A DNA stretch of 64,000 nt from an uncultured Bariatricus sp. GTDB lineage: Bacteria > Bacillota > Clostridia > Lachnospirales > Lachnospiraceae. The notes beneath the pieces are model-generated. The model did no database searches. It was not told the DNA's origin and saw only the letters and a program-made list of their open reading frames with translations. Positions within the stretch are counted from its first letter, which is position 1. Each line of letters opens with the position of its first letter. Made by a program: the position numbers and the translations under genes. The stretch covers positions 33,019 to 97,018 of the forward strand of contig CAKRCD010000008.1 in NCBI GenBank assembly GCA_934307065.1, written 5' to 3'. This document shows positions 54,964 to 64,000 of the stretch, piece after piece.

Positions 54964-55917
54964 TTAATTCTTCCGTGCTGTCACAGAAACCCATTCGCCC
55001 TGATGTGTTACCTCCAGCACTTCCAATCCTGCCGCTTTCACTGCCTGGACAACCGTATTCTCTTTTTCTTCAATAATTCCACTTGTAATGTACACTGCAC
55101 CTTTTTTCATCTGATTTACAATGACCGGTGTAAGCGGAACCAGAACTTCAGCCAGAATATTTGCTACGACAATATCGTATTTCTCATATCCAACCTTATC
55201 CTGTACCTCTTTATTATCAATGATATTTCCAATCATCACTTCATAGCGGTCGTTCGAAATTCCATTTACTTCCATATTTTCACGGGTTGCGTCAATGGCA
55301 CATGGATCCAAATCTGTTCCTACGCTGTGTTTTGCACCCATCATCAGCGCAATCATCCCAAGAATACCGCTTCCGCAGCCCACATCTAAAATCATGGTAT
55401 CTTCTTTCACGTACTTGCGAATCTGGCGGATACAAAGCTGTGTGGTCTCATGCTTTCCGGTTCCAAATGCAGTGCCCGGGTCAATGTGTACCACCATTTT
55501 TCCTTCGTCTTCCGGCTTGATTTCTTCCCAGGATGGAATTACCAGAATATCGTCAATGTAGAACTGGTGGAAATACTGTTTCCAGTTATTGACCCAGTCC
55601 ACATCCTCGGTCTGAGATTCCTCAATTTCACCACTTCCCACTTCTACATAGGTGCGCATATCTTCCAATTCCGCACGGACATCTGCCAGTACTTTCTCCT
55701 TGTCATCCTCTTCTTCCAGATAGAAACTGATATAAGCCACTCCGTCATCCACATCGGTTTCCGGCAGAATATCTACAAACATCTGCTCCTTTTCTGCCTG
55801 AGTCATGGGAACCTTGTCTTCAATCTCAATCCCCTGAATCCCCAGATCCATCAACATACTGCTTACGATATCTTCTGCCTCTGTGGTCGTTTTTAATCTA
55901 AATTTATTCCATTTCAT
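54964..55917 (-). CDS. prmA: Ribosomal protein L11 methyltransferase
   Basis: SAM-dependent trimethylation of ribosomal protein L11; 317 residues. Motifs seen include DPGTAFGTGKHETT, the SAM loop DVGCGSGILG, and NILAEVL. I chose ATG 55917 (MKWNKFRLK), with GGAGGAAT upstream; an in-frame ATG 21 bases earlier lacks a good site. It is the first gene of the prmA-rsmE-desulfurase-thiI operon. Confidence 0.95.
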   Translation of the reverse strand: MKWNKFRLKTTTEAEDIVSSMLMDLGIQGIEIEDKVPMTQAEKEQMFVDILPETDVDDGVAYISFYLEEEDDKEKVLADVRAELEDMRTYVEVGSGEIEESQTEDVDWVNNWKQYFHQFYIDDILVIPSWEEIKPEDEGKMVVHIDPGTAFGTGKHETTQLCIRQIRKYVKEDTMILDVGCGSGILGMIALMMGAKHSVGTDLDPCAIDATRENMEVNGISNDRYEVMIGNIIDNKEVQDKVGYEKYDIVVANILAEVLVPLTPVIVNQMKKGAVYITSGIIEEKENTVVQAVKAAGLEVLEVTHQGEWVSVTARKN

Positions 55918-56015
55918 GTTTAAATTCCTCCAAATCATTACTTTTCAGTATATCAATTTCTGTCTGAAAGTGCAATGAAAACCTGCCTTTTCCCAAAGTG
56001 TTCCGTGAAAACAGT

Positions 56016-57305
56016 CTACTCTTTTCCAAGCAGATAATCTACAAACTGCTGTGCACATCTTCCGCTTAAGCCGCCATGATTCAGTTCCCATTTATTTGCT
56101 TCTAATAAGAGTTCCTCCTCCGGTATAGAAATGTGATTTCTCTCTGCCAGTGTCTGTACAATTTTCTGGAACTGCTTTTTGTCCGGTTTTCCATAATAAA
56201 TGGTCACACCGAATCTTGCCACCAGGGACAGTTTCTCCTGAACGGTATCATTGGTATGCAATTCTTCGTCACGGTCCTGCTTATCTTTAAAGGTCTCCCG
56301 AATCAGATGTCTTCTGTTGGAAGTAGCATAAATCAGAATGTTATCCGGCTTCTTCTCCAGACCGCCTTCAATTACGGCTTTTAAATATTTATATTCAATT
56401 TCAAATTCTTCAAAAGAAAGATCATCCATATAAATGATAAATTTATAATTCCGGTTCTTAATCTGTGCAATCACATCATTCAGATTCTGGAACTGGTGCT
56501 TATACACCTCAATCATACGAAGCCCCTGGTCATAATACTGATTCAGGATTGCCTTGATAGAGGAAGATTTTCCTGTTCCTGCATCACCGAACAACAGACA
56601 GTTATTTGCACGCTTTCCTTTGACAAATGCCTCTGTATTGTCAATCAACTTCTGTTTTGCAAGCTCATATCCCACCAGATCATCCAGATGTACATGGGCA
56701 ATCTTCGTAATCGGCACAATTTCTGTCTTTCCATCCACTTCTTCAATACGGAATGCCTTGTGGAGTCCGAATTTGCCAACCCCGAACTCTCCATAAAATT
56801 CTGTGGTAATCTGTTTAAATTCTTCTGCGGTTTCTGCCTGTTCCAGACGCCGGTTCAGTTCACAAATCCGGTCGCGAATCCGCTTGTTATACACACTGCC
56901 ATGTGCCCCTGCCTGATGATAATTTTCGATGAATTTCAGGTTAGAAACCCCAAGACGTTCTTCCAGGCTCTTTAAATCATAGTTAAAAAATTCCCGAAAA
57001 ATCGCAAAATCGTGAAGTGCCGCGTCATTAATGCTGCCCTCGGCAAATCCTGTGATCTCACAGGCTGTACTGTATGCATTTTCACTGTCAGCCAATAAAA
57101 AAGTAATATAATTATGCCAAAGATTTCCTTCAAACCCATGGCTTGCTGCCAGTTCTACCAGTCCATGAATCGTATCAAACCAGATTTCTCTTAATGTTTC
57201 CTCGTCATACTCCTCACTTCCTGCATATTTCATCAGCAACACCATGTTCTGAAGTAATTCTTCCTGTTCCATATTGCGATATAAAATCATTTCATTCATC
57301 CTCAT
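56016..57305 (-). CDS. DUF815 family AAA+ ATP-binding protein
   Basis: Protein of 429 residues with an unconserved helical N-terminus (1-185), then a DUF815 AAA+ core: Walker A GDAGTGKSS (240-248), Walker B FIIYMDDLSFE, and a sensor region IYATSNRRHL. Function is unknown. The start could be ATG 57305 or ATG 57299; neither has a clearly better ribosome binding site. It follows pheA by 20 bases. Confidence 0.88.
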   Translation of the reverse strand: MRMNEMILYRNMEQEELLQNMVLLMKYAGSEEYDEETLREIWFDTIHGLVELAASHGFEGNLWHNYITFLLADSENAYSTACEITGFAEGSINDAALHDFAIFREFFNYDLKSLEERLGVSNLKFIENYHQAGAHGSVYNKRIRDRICELNRRLEQAETAEEFKQITTEFYGEFGVGKFGLHKAFRIEEVDGKTEIVPITKIAHVHLDDLVGYELAKQKLIDNTEAFVKGKRANNCLLFGDAGTGKSSSIKAILNQYYDQGLRMIEVYKHQFQNLNDVIAQIKNRNYKFIIYMDDLSFEEFEIEYKYLKAVIEGGLEKKPDNILIYATSNRRHLIRETFKDKQDRDEELHTNDTVQEKLSLVARFGVTIYYGKPDKKQFQKIVQTLAERNHISIPEEELLLEANKWELNHGGLSGRCAQQFVDYLLGKE

Positions 57306-57325
57306 CTTCAGCTTCCTCTCCCACT

Positions 57326-58471
57326 CTAATAATTTCCAAGTATTTTTAAGTTAAGTGCTTCTTCCCGCAATCCCCGAATTGCATTCTTCACAGCAGGATT
57401 GGCAAGATTTCCATCAAAATCCACAAAGAAACGATATTCAAACTTTCTGCCCTCTACCGGACGGGACTCAATCTTTGTCATATTCAAATCGTTATATATA
57501 AAATGAGACAACAAACGGTAAAGGGATCCGCTTTCATGAGGAAGTTCAAAGCAAATACTAATCTTTCCTGCCTGTTTCAAAAAGATTTTCTGATTGGTAA
57601 TTACAATAAAGCGGGTGGAATTATCTGACTCAAAATTAATCTTTCTGGCCAGAATCTGTAACCCGTAAAGTCTGGCTGCGTATTCACTGCACACCGCTGC
57701 CTGGGTCACATCCTCATCTTCCAGCACTTTCTTCGCCGCAACTGCTGTATTCGCCACACTAATCTGTCGCCACTTCGGATGCTTATCAAGATATTTTGCG
57801 GTCTGCATTAAACCCTGTGGATGGGAATAAACAGTCTGAATATCACGAATCGATGCATCCGGCAGACCGACCAGCATATGCTCAATCGGGATAATTACTT
57901 CACCTACAATATAATTTTCAAATTCCACCAGCAAATCATATACCTGGTCTACTGCTCCTGCTGAAGAATTTTCAATCGGAAGTACTGCATAATCAGCCGA
58001 ACCTTCTTCAATCGCTTCCATGGCTTCCCGGAAAGTTCCCACATGGAAATTCTTCGTATCTTCCCCAAAATATTGCTTCATGGCAGCCTGACTGTAAGCA
58101 CCCTCTACTCCCTGAAACACCACACGGACTCCTTCTGTTTCCAGCTTATCAAACCCGATAAACGGCAGCCGTCCAAGCGCTCCTTCTTCCATCAATTTCC
58201 GGTACTGCACTTTCCTGCTCATGGACATCAGCTGCTCATACAACTCACGTATGCCCTTCTTATTAAATTCTGTGGTCCCCTTTTCTATTACAGAATCTAA
58301 TTTTTCTTTTTCGATTGCCTTGTCAAAAACACGCAGTCCGTTCTGGATTTTATAATCAGCCACCTGCTCACATACTTTCATCCGTTTCTCGTAAAGTGCA
58401 GTCATCTGATTATCAATTTCATCCAGTTCTTCCCGGAGTCTGTCCATCGTTTCCTCATCTATCGTTTCCAT
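57326..58471 (-). CDS. pheA: Bifunctional chorismate mutase/prephenate dehydratase
   Basis: Makes phenylpyruvate for phenylalanine synthesis; 381 residues. An N-terminal AroQ chorismate mutase (about 8-95) is followed by the dehydratase (about 110-285; QGVEGAYSQAA, NSTRFIVI) and an ACT domain with ESRP (PHESGSLYRLL; MTKIESRPV) for phenylalanine feedback. I chose ATG 58471 (METIDEETM) with AGGAG eight bases upstream. Earlier in-frame starts would overlap the TPM-domain gene. Confidence 0.95.
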   Translation of the reverse strand: METIDEETMDRLREELDEIDNQMTALYEKRMKVCEQVADYKIQNGLRVFDKAIEKEKLDSVIEKGTTEFNKKGIRELYEQLMSMSRKVQYRKLMEEGALGRLPFIGFDKLETEGVRVVFQGVEGAYSQAAMKQYFGEDTKNFHVGTFREAMEAIEEGSADYAVLPIENSSAGAVDQVYDLLVEFENYIVGEVIIPIEHMLVGLPDASIRDIQTVYSHPQGLMQTAKYLDKHPKWRQISVANTAVAAKKVLEDEDVTQAAVCSEYAARLYGLQILARKINFESDNSTRFIVITNQKIFLKQAGKISICFELPHESGSLYRLLSHFIYNDLNMTKIESRPVEGRKFEYRFFVDFDGNLANPAVKNAIRGLREEALNLKILGNY

Positions 58472-58565
58472 TTGATGTTCTCCTGTTTTTTCGCTTCTGT
58501 TTTTCTCATTAATTTTTTCGATGGCCGGCATACCATAAATGATATGTAGGTCTGCTGATCCCGGC

Positions 58566-59378
58566 TTAAAATTTGCCTCCGCCACCACCATAAGTCGAAC
58601 CGGAAGAGGATTCATGGGTGCTGCTTCCCGATGAGTGCTCATTTTCTTTTGGCTTCGGAGTCCTTGTAACTACGTGATACAAATACATATCACGGTTTTC
58701 CGTAACGTTCAGACTGCCTCTCTTCACATAGCTGTTGGCTGCCGGTTGGAAACGTACCGTCCGAAGCTGTCCCTTCATACTGCCGACTACAATCAGTGCC
58801 AGCACAATTCCCATTATTATGCAGGCCGGAATCCAGAGACCGGAAAGTGGTTTTTGTGGAAGACTTCCATTATCATACGGCTCTCCATTTCTCGCCTGTG
58901 TAATAAATTTGTCACACAGTTCCGCATAAGTCTGAAAGGCTTCACTATAATTACCATCCGCCAAATCCGGCTTTATCTGTTCTCCTATGTACGCAATTCC
59001 TGCATCGGTAAATGCAGTGATGCCATATCCGTGAGTTGCAATATACCAGTCACGGTCTTCCATGCTGATAAGCAACAGAACTCCATCCTTATCCGAGCCA
59101 TATCCAAAATTACAGTTCTCATAAACCCGTTCCGCATAATCACTGGCAGAATAACCATTTAATCCATCCACAGTAATCAGTGTCACATCCATCTTCTGAC
59201 GCACACTGATTTCATCCAGCGTATCATTCAGAGCCTGTACTTCTTCATAAGAAAGAAGACCTGCTGAATCACTGACCCGGTAATATTCATCTGCAAATCC
59301 ATCCTCCGCATAAACCGGAAGCGCCATGCCAAGGCACAGAAAAAGGGCAAACAGAATTGTCATTACTTTCTTTTTCAT
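58566..59378 (-). CDS. TPM domain protein, YdjH-like
   Basis: Secreted or membrane-anchored protein of 270 residues. A signal peptide (1-24, MKKKVMTILF then a hydrophobic core and AYAE-like cleavage site VYAED) is followed by a TPM_phosphatase domain (28-160, with VYENCNFGYGSDKDGVLLL), a transmembrane segment (about 181-202) and a low-complexity Ser/Gly tail ending GGGGGKF. I chose ATG 59378 with AGGGAGGG upstream. It lies in an operon with zinc-ribbon and SPFH genes, matching the Bacillus ydjGHI set. Confidence 0.9.
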   Translation of the reverse strand: MKKKVMTILFALFLCLGMALPVYAEDGFADEYYRVSDSAGLLSYEEVQALNDTLDEISVRQKMDVTLITVDGLNGYSASDYAERVYENCNFGYGSDKDGVLLLISMEDRDWYIATHGYGITAFTDAGIAYIGEQIKPDLADGNYSEAFQTYAELCDKFITQARNGEPYDNGSLPQKPLSGLWIPACIIMGIVLALIVVGSMKGQLRTVRFQPAANSYVKRGSLNVTENRDMYLYHVVTRTPKPKENEHSSGSSTHESSSGSTYGGGGGKF

Positions 59379-59391
59379 CCGTTTCCCTCCC

Positions 59392-60486
59392 TTACAATAT
59401 TCCGATGAAATGCAGAATCCAGACCATGGCATACAGACCCACGCTGAATACTACCGATAATCCCAACGTCCATTTCGTCGCTGCCGCTTTATCCACCGGC
59501 AAGTCCCCAACGAATTTTCCTGTCTGTCCGTTCATGGCAAAGGTATATTGCTTTCCATTCCATGTGGTATTCAGCAGCCACACCGGATAAAGTGCATATT
59601 TTGCAGTTCCGTTTTTGAGCCTGATGCTGCTGTTCTCTGTTACAACGGTTTCATATCCTCGCACGGTTCCCGCAAATGCTTCTTCTGTCGATTCCTTCAC
59701 GCGGGTATTTGCGCGCTCAATACTTTCTTCCGCACTTACATCATATTTATCTGCAAAATACCCTGCAAGATATGCGGTCTGGAAATCAACAGCTTCTTCA
59801 AAATTGTAGGGTTCAATAGATTCCATCAAATCATCTGCCATTTTCGAAGAACCATCTACCGGAACATGTTCAAATCCCACATTTCCGCCACGATATACCA
59901 GATAATAACTGGTATCCGTATAGTCATAATCCCGGTCACTCCAGAATCTCACTCTGGTTGCCCGGTATCTCACTCTTGCATCCGCATCTGTGTCAAACAG
60001 CCAGAACGGAACGTAAATTCCTTTGATTTCGTCAATATGATTCTGGTCTTTAAACACTTTCGGAAGCAGCTTTTTCCCGGATAAATGTCTTGCAAGCCCT
60101 GCTTTTGCTGCCTTTTTATCCAGTTTAAACGGAATTACCACATCCGGTTTTAACACGCCGGAAAGCTGTCCCATCATTACCACCGGATTGCCACAGAATG
60201 GGCAGGATGTTGCTGCTGTATTCGCATCGCCCACAATCTCTCCGCCACAGGATTTGCACACGAAAGTACGCAGTCCGTCTGTCTCGCCTTCCTGCCACTG
60301 TCCTCCTGCTTCCGTATGCCATTCCATGGTATCGTCCTGCTCATTTTGCAATTCGGCATCGTAATTCTTCAGTGTTTCCATCTCAAATTCTGTGTCACAA
60401 TACGGACACTTCAATTTCTGGGCGGTACTGTCAAAAGTGATCGCACCGCCACAGCATGGACACTTATATTCTCGTAATTCTGCCAT
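59392..60486 (-). CDS. Zinc-ribbon membrane protein, YdjG-like
   Basis: Protein of 364 residues starting with two TFIIB-like zinc ribbons (CPCCGG...CPYCDTEF at 10-33, and CKSCGGE...CPFCGNP at about 70-95). A beta-rich middle (WLFDTDADARVRY) and a C-terminal transmembrane segment (about 340-362) follow. I chose ATG 60486 after AAGGAGAG. By synteny it corresponds to YdjG of Bacillus subtilis, a membrane-associated envelope-stress protein. Confidence 0.88.
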   Translation of the reverse strand: MAELREYKCPCCGGAITFDSTAQKLKCPYCDTEFEMETLKNYDAELQNEQDDTMEWHTEAGGQWQEGETDGLRTFVCKSCGGEIVGDANTAATSCPFCGNPVVMMGQLSGVLKPDVVIPFKLDKKAAKAGLARHLSGKKLLPKVFKDQNHIDEIKGIYVPFWLFDTDADARVRYRATRVRFWSDRDYDYTDTSYYLVYRGGNVGFEHVPVDGSSKMADDLMESIEPYNFEEAVDFQTAYLAGYFADKYDVSAEESIERANTRVKESTEEAFAGTVRGYETVVTENSSIRLKNGTAKYALYPVWLLNTTWNGKQYTFAMNGQTGKFVGDLPVDKAAATKWTLGLSVVFSVGLYAMVWILHFIGIL

Positions 60487-60577
60487 ATCCCGTTCTCTCC
60501 TTTTTCTTCTCTGATACCCATAAACCAGATATCTGCAGAATGTCATGTTCGTAAAACAAATAAATCCGCTTTAATGA

Positions 60578-61810
60578 TTACTCCGGTCTTTTTGCTCCAC
60601 AATTCTGGCAAAATTTCCCTGTATTTATCGCTCCACAGGAGCAAGTCCATTCGGCTCCGGCAGGTTTTGGTGCTCCACATTCCGGGCAGAACTTTCCAGT
60701 TGAAACTGCTCCACAGGAACATTTCCAGCTATTCGCATCCGCCTGCCGTCCTGTCTGCTGCTGCATTCCCTGCTGTGCTGACTGTTGCTGCGCTGCCTGC
60801 TGCTGTGCCATGGTAAATAAATTCTGTGGATTTGCACCACCATTTGCATTCATGGCCATTCCCATACCCATGAATCCGGTCATAGCACCGGCACTGTTGG
60901 AAGCTGCTGATTTCATAGCCTCGGCCTGTGCTTCCACTAAAGTTGCAGCCGCCATAGAAGGATCTCGCATAACAGCGGTACGCTGTGCCTGTTTAATCAT
61001 CTCAGCATCTTCTTCAGGAAGTGTCACGGAACCAAGTGCAATACTGACAATCTTAAGTCCCCTTGAAGCGCCCCATTTTTCAGAAAGTGCTTTATTCATC
61101 GCATCTTCCAATTCTGTATTGTGGCTTACTATCTGATTTGGACGCATTTCCATATCGGAAAGTCTGCCAAATGCCGGCTGAAGTGCACTGATAAATTCTG
61201 TTTTCAACTGCTTATCCAATTCATCTCTTGTATATTCGTTCGCCACATTTCCGCATACATTCGTATAGAAAATGAGCGGGTCTGCAATACGATAGGAATA
61301 AACTCCTGAACACCGTACCGACACATCAACATCCAGTCCAATCTTGGAATCCACCACACGGAATGGGATTGGATTCGGTGTTCCAAATTTATTGTCCGTC
61401 AGTTCTTTCGTATTAAAATAATACACTCTCTGGTCCTTGGCTGTGTCACCACCGAAGGAAAATCGTCTTCCAATCGTCTGAAAGGTTTCCTGAATACTGT
61501 CTCCCAAATTCCCGGCAAAAATGGATGGTTCGGTAGAGGTATCATAGGTAAATTCGCCCGGTTCCGCACAGGCTTCCACAATCTTTCCCTGATCCACAAT
61601 CATCATACACTGCCCGTCTGCAACTGAAATGACACTTCCGTTAGAAATGATATTGTCATTTCCCTTATTATTTGCGAAGAAACCGGAAGTCTTCTTCTGT
61701 CCTCTTTTTACCATGACATCCGGGCTCATTGCCTCACAATAAAAATATTCCTTCCATTGGTCTGAGACTGTGCCTCTGACTGCATTTAATCCTGCTCTGA
61801 TAAGTCCCAT
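60578..61810 (-). CDS. SPFH domain protein with C-terminal zinc ribbons, YdjI-like
   Basis: Protein of 410 residues. An SPFH-like domain (about 20-300; virion-core-protein-like annotation is common for this family) is followed by a glutamine-rich stretch (about 335-365) and two short zinc ribbons (CSCGAVSTGKFCPECG, CSCGAINTGKFCQNCG). No transmembrane segment. I chose ATG 61810 with AAAGGAG nine bases upstream. In Bacillus subtilis YdjI links the phage-shock protein PspA to a membrane complex with YdjG and YdjH. No pspA (ydjF) is adjacent here. Confidence 0.88.
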   Translation of the reverse strand: MGLIRAGLNAVRGTVSDQWKEYFYCEAMSPDVMVKRGQKKTSGFFANNKGNDNIISNGSVISVADGQCMMIVDQGKIVEACAEPGEFTYDTSTEPSIFAGNLGDSIQETFQTIGRRFSFGGDTAKDQRVYYFNTKELTDNKFGTPNPIPFRVVDSKIGLDVDVSVRCSGVYSYRIADPLIFYTNVCGNVANEYTRDELDKQLKTEFISALQPAFGRLSDMEMRPNQIVSHNTELEDAMNKALSEKWGASRGLKIVSIALGSVTLPEEDAEMIKQAQRTAVMRDPSMAAATLVEAQAEAMKSAASNSAGAMTGFMGMGMAMNANGGANPQNLFTMAQQQAAQQQSAQQGMQQQTGRQADANSWKCSCGAVSTGKFCPECGAPKPAGAEWTCSCGAINTGKFCQNCGAKRPE

Positions 61811-62146
61811 ATAATTGACTCCTTTCACTTATGTTCCTGCTTAAAAATTCAAACAAATGTATAAATTTCATTTAGAAATATCAGCCATTCTTCCAACCTG
61901 TTTGTTATCTTTCTATTTTTATTGTGAATGACTGTTTTAAAAATGTCAAGACAAATAAACGTATCTATTATACAAAAACAGACAGGAAATACGACGTATC
62001 TGCTTTCCTGTCAGTTCTGTATTTTTGATGATTTAATTCTTCCCCTTTCGATGTCAGATTGCTTCCAGATAATCCTCTCTGGACTCTCCCAGTGATTCTC
62101 CACATTTCATTCGGTTCATCTCTCCAAAAATATGTTCGTATTTTTT
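61811..62146. other. Intergenic region between ABC exporter and YdjI-like genes
   Basis: It contains the terminator at 61972-62012 and, for the minus-strand YdjI-like gene, a TTGACA (RC of 61947-61952) with only a weak -10 about 18 bases downstream. No gene or RNA was recognised; 62013-62146 shows nothing. Confidence 0.4.
61972..62012 (-). terminator. Terminator of the ABC exporter operon
   Basis: GACAGGAAA (61981-61989) pairs with TTTCCTGTC (62004-62012). On the minus strand TGTTTTTGT follows. It lies about 135 bases after the transporter stop. Confidence 0.7.
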
Positions 62147-63952
62147 CTATGATATCCTGCCGTTTTCCATTTCATACACCACATCTGCCACATTCATGGT
62201 GGATACTCTGTGGGATACCAGTACCACTGTTTTCTTTTCAGCTGATTCTTTCAGGGATTTCAAAATGATACCCTCATTTAAAGAATCCAAATTGGAGGTC
62301 GGCTCATCCATCAGAAGCAGTGGTGCATCATGGAGAAATGCTCTTGCGATACCGATTCGTTGCTTCTCGCCACCGGATAAGGTGTCTCCAAGTTCTCCGA
62401 CTTCCGTATCATAGCCATTTGGCAGTGTCATAATGAAATCATGAATGGAGGCTTTCTTTGCCGCCTCTATAATCTCATTCCTTGAAGCTCCCAGTTTCGC
62501 AATGGCAATGTTGTTTGCGATGGAATCATGGAACAGATGGGTTTCCTGTGTCACATAGCTTTCCATATCCCGGAGATGCTTCGTTGGAATCTTTCTGACA
62601 TCTGTACCGTCTACCGATACACTTCCTTCCTGCACATCCCAGAAACGCATCAAAAGTTTTAATAAGGTCGACTTACCAGAACCGCTTGCTCCGTGAATGC
62701 CGGTAATCTTGCCAGGTTCTAACTTCAAGGAATACTCATCAAAAATGGTTTCCTTACCATATGCAAAGGTTACATGCTCTGCTTCTGCTCCGGTGAATGT
62801 ATGGCTTGCATCTGTTTTGGAATCTGCATTGTTTTTGGAATCTTCGTTAGTATCATTTTTATCGTCTTTATCACTGGAAATTTCGCCAGTTTCCACGTCC
62901 CCCGGTATTTCTTCTACCAGAGGTGTTTCTTCTAATAAGGAAAGTACACGTTCCCCACTGGCTAATGTCTGATTCAAGTTATTGGACAGACTGGATAAGG
63001 CAACCACCGGGCCAAAGGAACCCATCATGGCGATGGTACAAGTTAAGATTCCCTCGAATCCCATCTTACCTTTTGCATACAGCCAGATCGTCAGTGCCAA
63101 CATGCCAAAAGATGCAAGCAGGATAACCATGTTTGTAAATGAACGCTGTGAGCCTTCCATTTTGCTTAATGACTCCTGCATTCCTGCAAGGTTTTTGGAA
63201 CGCTCAGACATCTGCTCTTTTCTCTTTTCACCCTGTCCATACTGGATGGTCTCGTCCAGTCCACGTAAGGAATCCAGAACAAAACTGTTCAGTTCTCCGA
63301 AGTTTGTACGGAACTTCATTCCTTTCTGACTGCCACGTTTTCCATTCCACATCGGGATGGCAACACCGACAATCAGATAGGCTGCCAATGCCAGAAGTCC
63401 TGCCATCCAGTGGTATCTTCCAATGAAAAACACCATAATCAGAGAGGTCAGTGTGGCTATGGCAATCGGTGAAATGGTGTGTGCATAGAACACTTCCAGC
63501 AATTCGATATCGGTTGTAATAATCGAAATCAGGTTTCCCTTATCCCTTCCCTCTAACTTTGCAGGACATAGTTTTCTGAGTGCTGCAAAGACTTTATGAC
63601 GGATAATGGCTAATAACTTAAACGCAATGAAATGGTTGCAGTACTGCTCTACATAATGTAAAACTCCACGTAACACTGCAATGACAATCATCACGGTAAG
63701 AATTGTCTTTACCGATGTAAATACCAGCCACATCTTGTCCACCGGAACAATCATTCCGGCTACCCCTGTCAGAAGTCCATGCACGATGACCTGTCCTGCC
63801 AGTATTGTCAGGAAGATTGCACACAAATACCCCAATGTTCCAAGGATAATTGCTGCCAGCATGATATGGAGCAGGGGTTTTACTAACCCGATCAGGCTTC
63901 CCATGATCTGAATGGCACTTCTTCGTTTTGTTGTATTCGTATTTTCACTCAT
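62147..63952 (-). CDS. ABC transporter, fused permease and ATPase (CydC/exporter type)
   Basis: Half-transporter of 601 residues. A six-helix exporter membrane domain (about 20-320) is followed by an acidic, Asp/Asn/Lys-rich linker (about 355-385), then the ATPase: Walker A GASGSGKST, signature LSGGEKQRIG, Walker B LLLMDEPTSNLD, H-loop SHR. It overlaps the preceding gene by one base (TAATG), so the two halves probably form a heterodimer. Sequence style is CydCD-like; substrate unknown. Confidence 0.9.
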   Translation of the reverse strand: MSENTNTTKRRSAIQIMGSLIGLVKPLLHIMLAAIILGTLGYLCAIFLTILAGQVIVHGLLTGVAGMIVPVDKMWLVFTSVKTILTVMIVIAVLRGVLHYVEQYCNHFIAFKLLAIIRHKVFAALRKLCPAKLEGRDKGNLISIITTDIELLEVFYAHTISPIAIATLTSLIMVFFIGRYHWMAGLLALAAYLIVGVAIPMWNGKRGSQKGMKFRTNFGELNSFVLDSLRGLDETIQYGQGEKRKEQMSERSKNLAGMQESLSKMEGSQRSFTNMVILLASFGMLALTIWLYAKGKMGFEGILTCTIAMMGSFGPVVALSSLSNNLNQTLASGERVLSLLEETPLVEEIPGDVETGEISSDKDDKNDTNEDSKNNADSKTDASHTFTGAEAEHVTFAYGKETIFDEYSLKLEPGKITGIHGASGSGKSTLLKLLMRFWDVQEGSVSVDGTDVRKIPTKHLRDMESYVTQETHLFHDSIANNIAIAKLGASRNEIIEAAKKASIHDFIMTLPNGYDTEVGELGDTLSGGEKQRIGIARAFLHDAPLLLMDEPTSNLDSLNEGIILKSLKESAEKKTVVLVSHRVSTMNVADVVYEMENGRIS

Positions 63953-64000
63953 TATGCCACTCCTCCTTTTCCATAGTTTTCCAGTGCCATCTGGCTTTCA
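63952..64000 (-). CDS. C-terminal end of upstream gene, probably partner ABC half-transporter
   Basis: Only the last 15 codons and stop are in the window, ending ESQMALENYGKGGVA. The stop TAA overlaps the next gene's ATG by one base. Identity as an ABC half-transporter is inferred from this coupling only. Confidence 0.5.
   Translation of the reverse strand, partial: ESQMALENYGKGGVA

Noticed and set aside
58472..58642. Extended N-terminus for pheA
   Set aside because: The extra 57 codons overlap the TPM-domain gene, resemble nothing in the family, and the ATG at 58471 has a clear AGGAG site.

Overview
The window reads as a low-to-moderate GC Firmicute chromosome, most likely a gut Lachnospiraceae (Clostridia). 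The pointers are a CIRCE-controlled groESL, codY beside topA and dprA, a sporulation sigma-K, a T-box in front of ilvBN, DUF4364, IreB and DUF1292 family genes, a sigma-A-like promoter style and GGAGG ribosome binding sites. Nearly all genes lie on the minus strand and are tightly packed housekeeping genes. No rRNA, tRNA, CRISPR array or complete insertion sequence was seen.

Layout. (1) 1-4740 is the only accessory-looking region: a type I restriction HsdR gene running off the left edge, an unrecognised 261-residue protein, and a duplicated block. The block carries two intact 30-31 residue hydrophobic toxin-like ORFs. Each faces a convergent promoter and terminator for an antisense RNA, so each has the architecture of a type I toxin-antitoxin locus. 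Two more antisense-RNA cassettes have lost their toxin ORF. Palindromic repeats separate this island from prfA. (2) 4745-9354: prfA, prmC, DUF1385, rpmE, rho. (3) 9620-12272, plus strand: malic enzyme, YhcC-like radical SAM protein, DUF4364 protein. (4) 12369-19383: a seven-gene minus run from CBS-domain pyrophosphatase through flavin reductase, TcdA, a rhodanese-TtcA-like fusion, RarA, NfeD and an SPFH protein. (5) 19571-27006: S1 protein, NAD synthetase, Hsp33, a methyltransferase, and a five-domain cyclic-di-GMP response regulator with its Hpt partner. (6) 27233-33785: AEC permease, ilvE, ilvN, ilvB behind a T-box with a probable valine specifier, folA, thyA, MarR. (7) 34014-44125: zinc-ribbon membrane protein, groESL, codY, topA, dprA, comM. 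(8) 44382-51174: sigK, trhP, trmR, rnjA, DUF1292, ruvX, ireB, mtaB. (9) 51301-55917: an HPr-like protein without the phosphorylatable histidine, a palindrome-bounded repeat abutting the thiI stop codon, thiI, cysteine desulfurase, rsmE, prmA. (10) 56016-64000: DUF815 ATPase, pheA, a YdjH/YdjG/YdjI-like envelope-stress trio, and an ABC exporter pair whose first member is cut by the right edge.

Themes. Translation and tRNA modification dominate (RF1 and its methylase, t6A, ms2t6A, s4U, mo5U, probable 2-thiolation, m3U1498, L11 methylation). Branched-chain amino acid synthesis is encoded close to its likely global regulator CodY. The least explained material is the left-hand island and the palindromic element next to thiI. 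Promoters, operators and antisense RNAs are read from sequence only; their activity is inferred.
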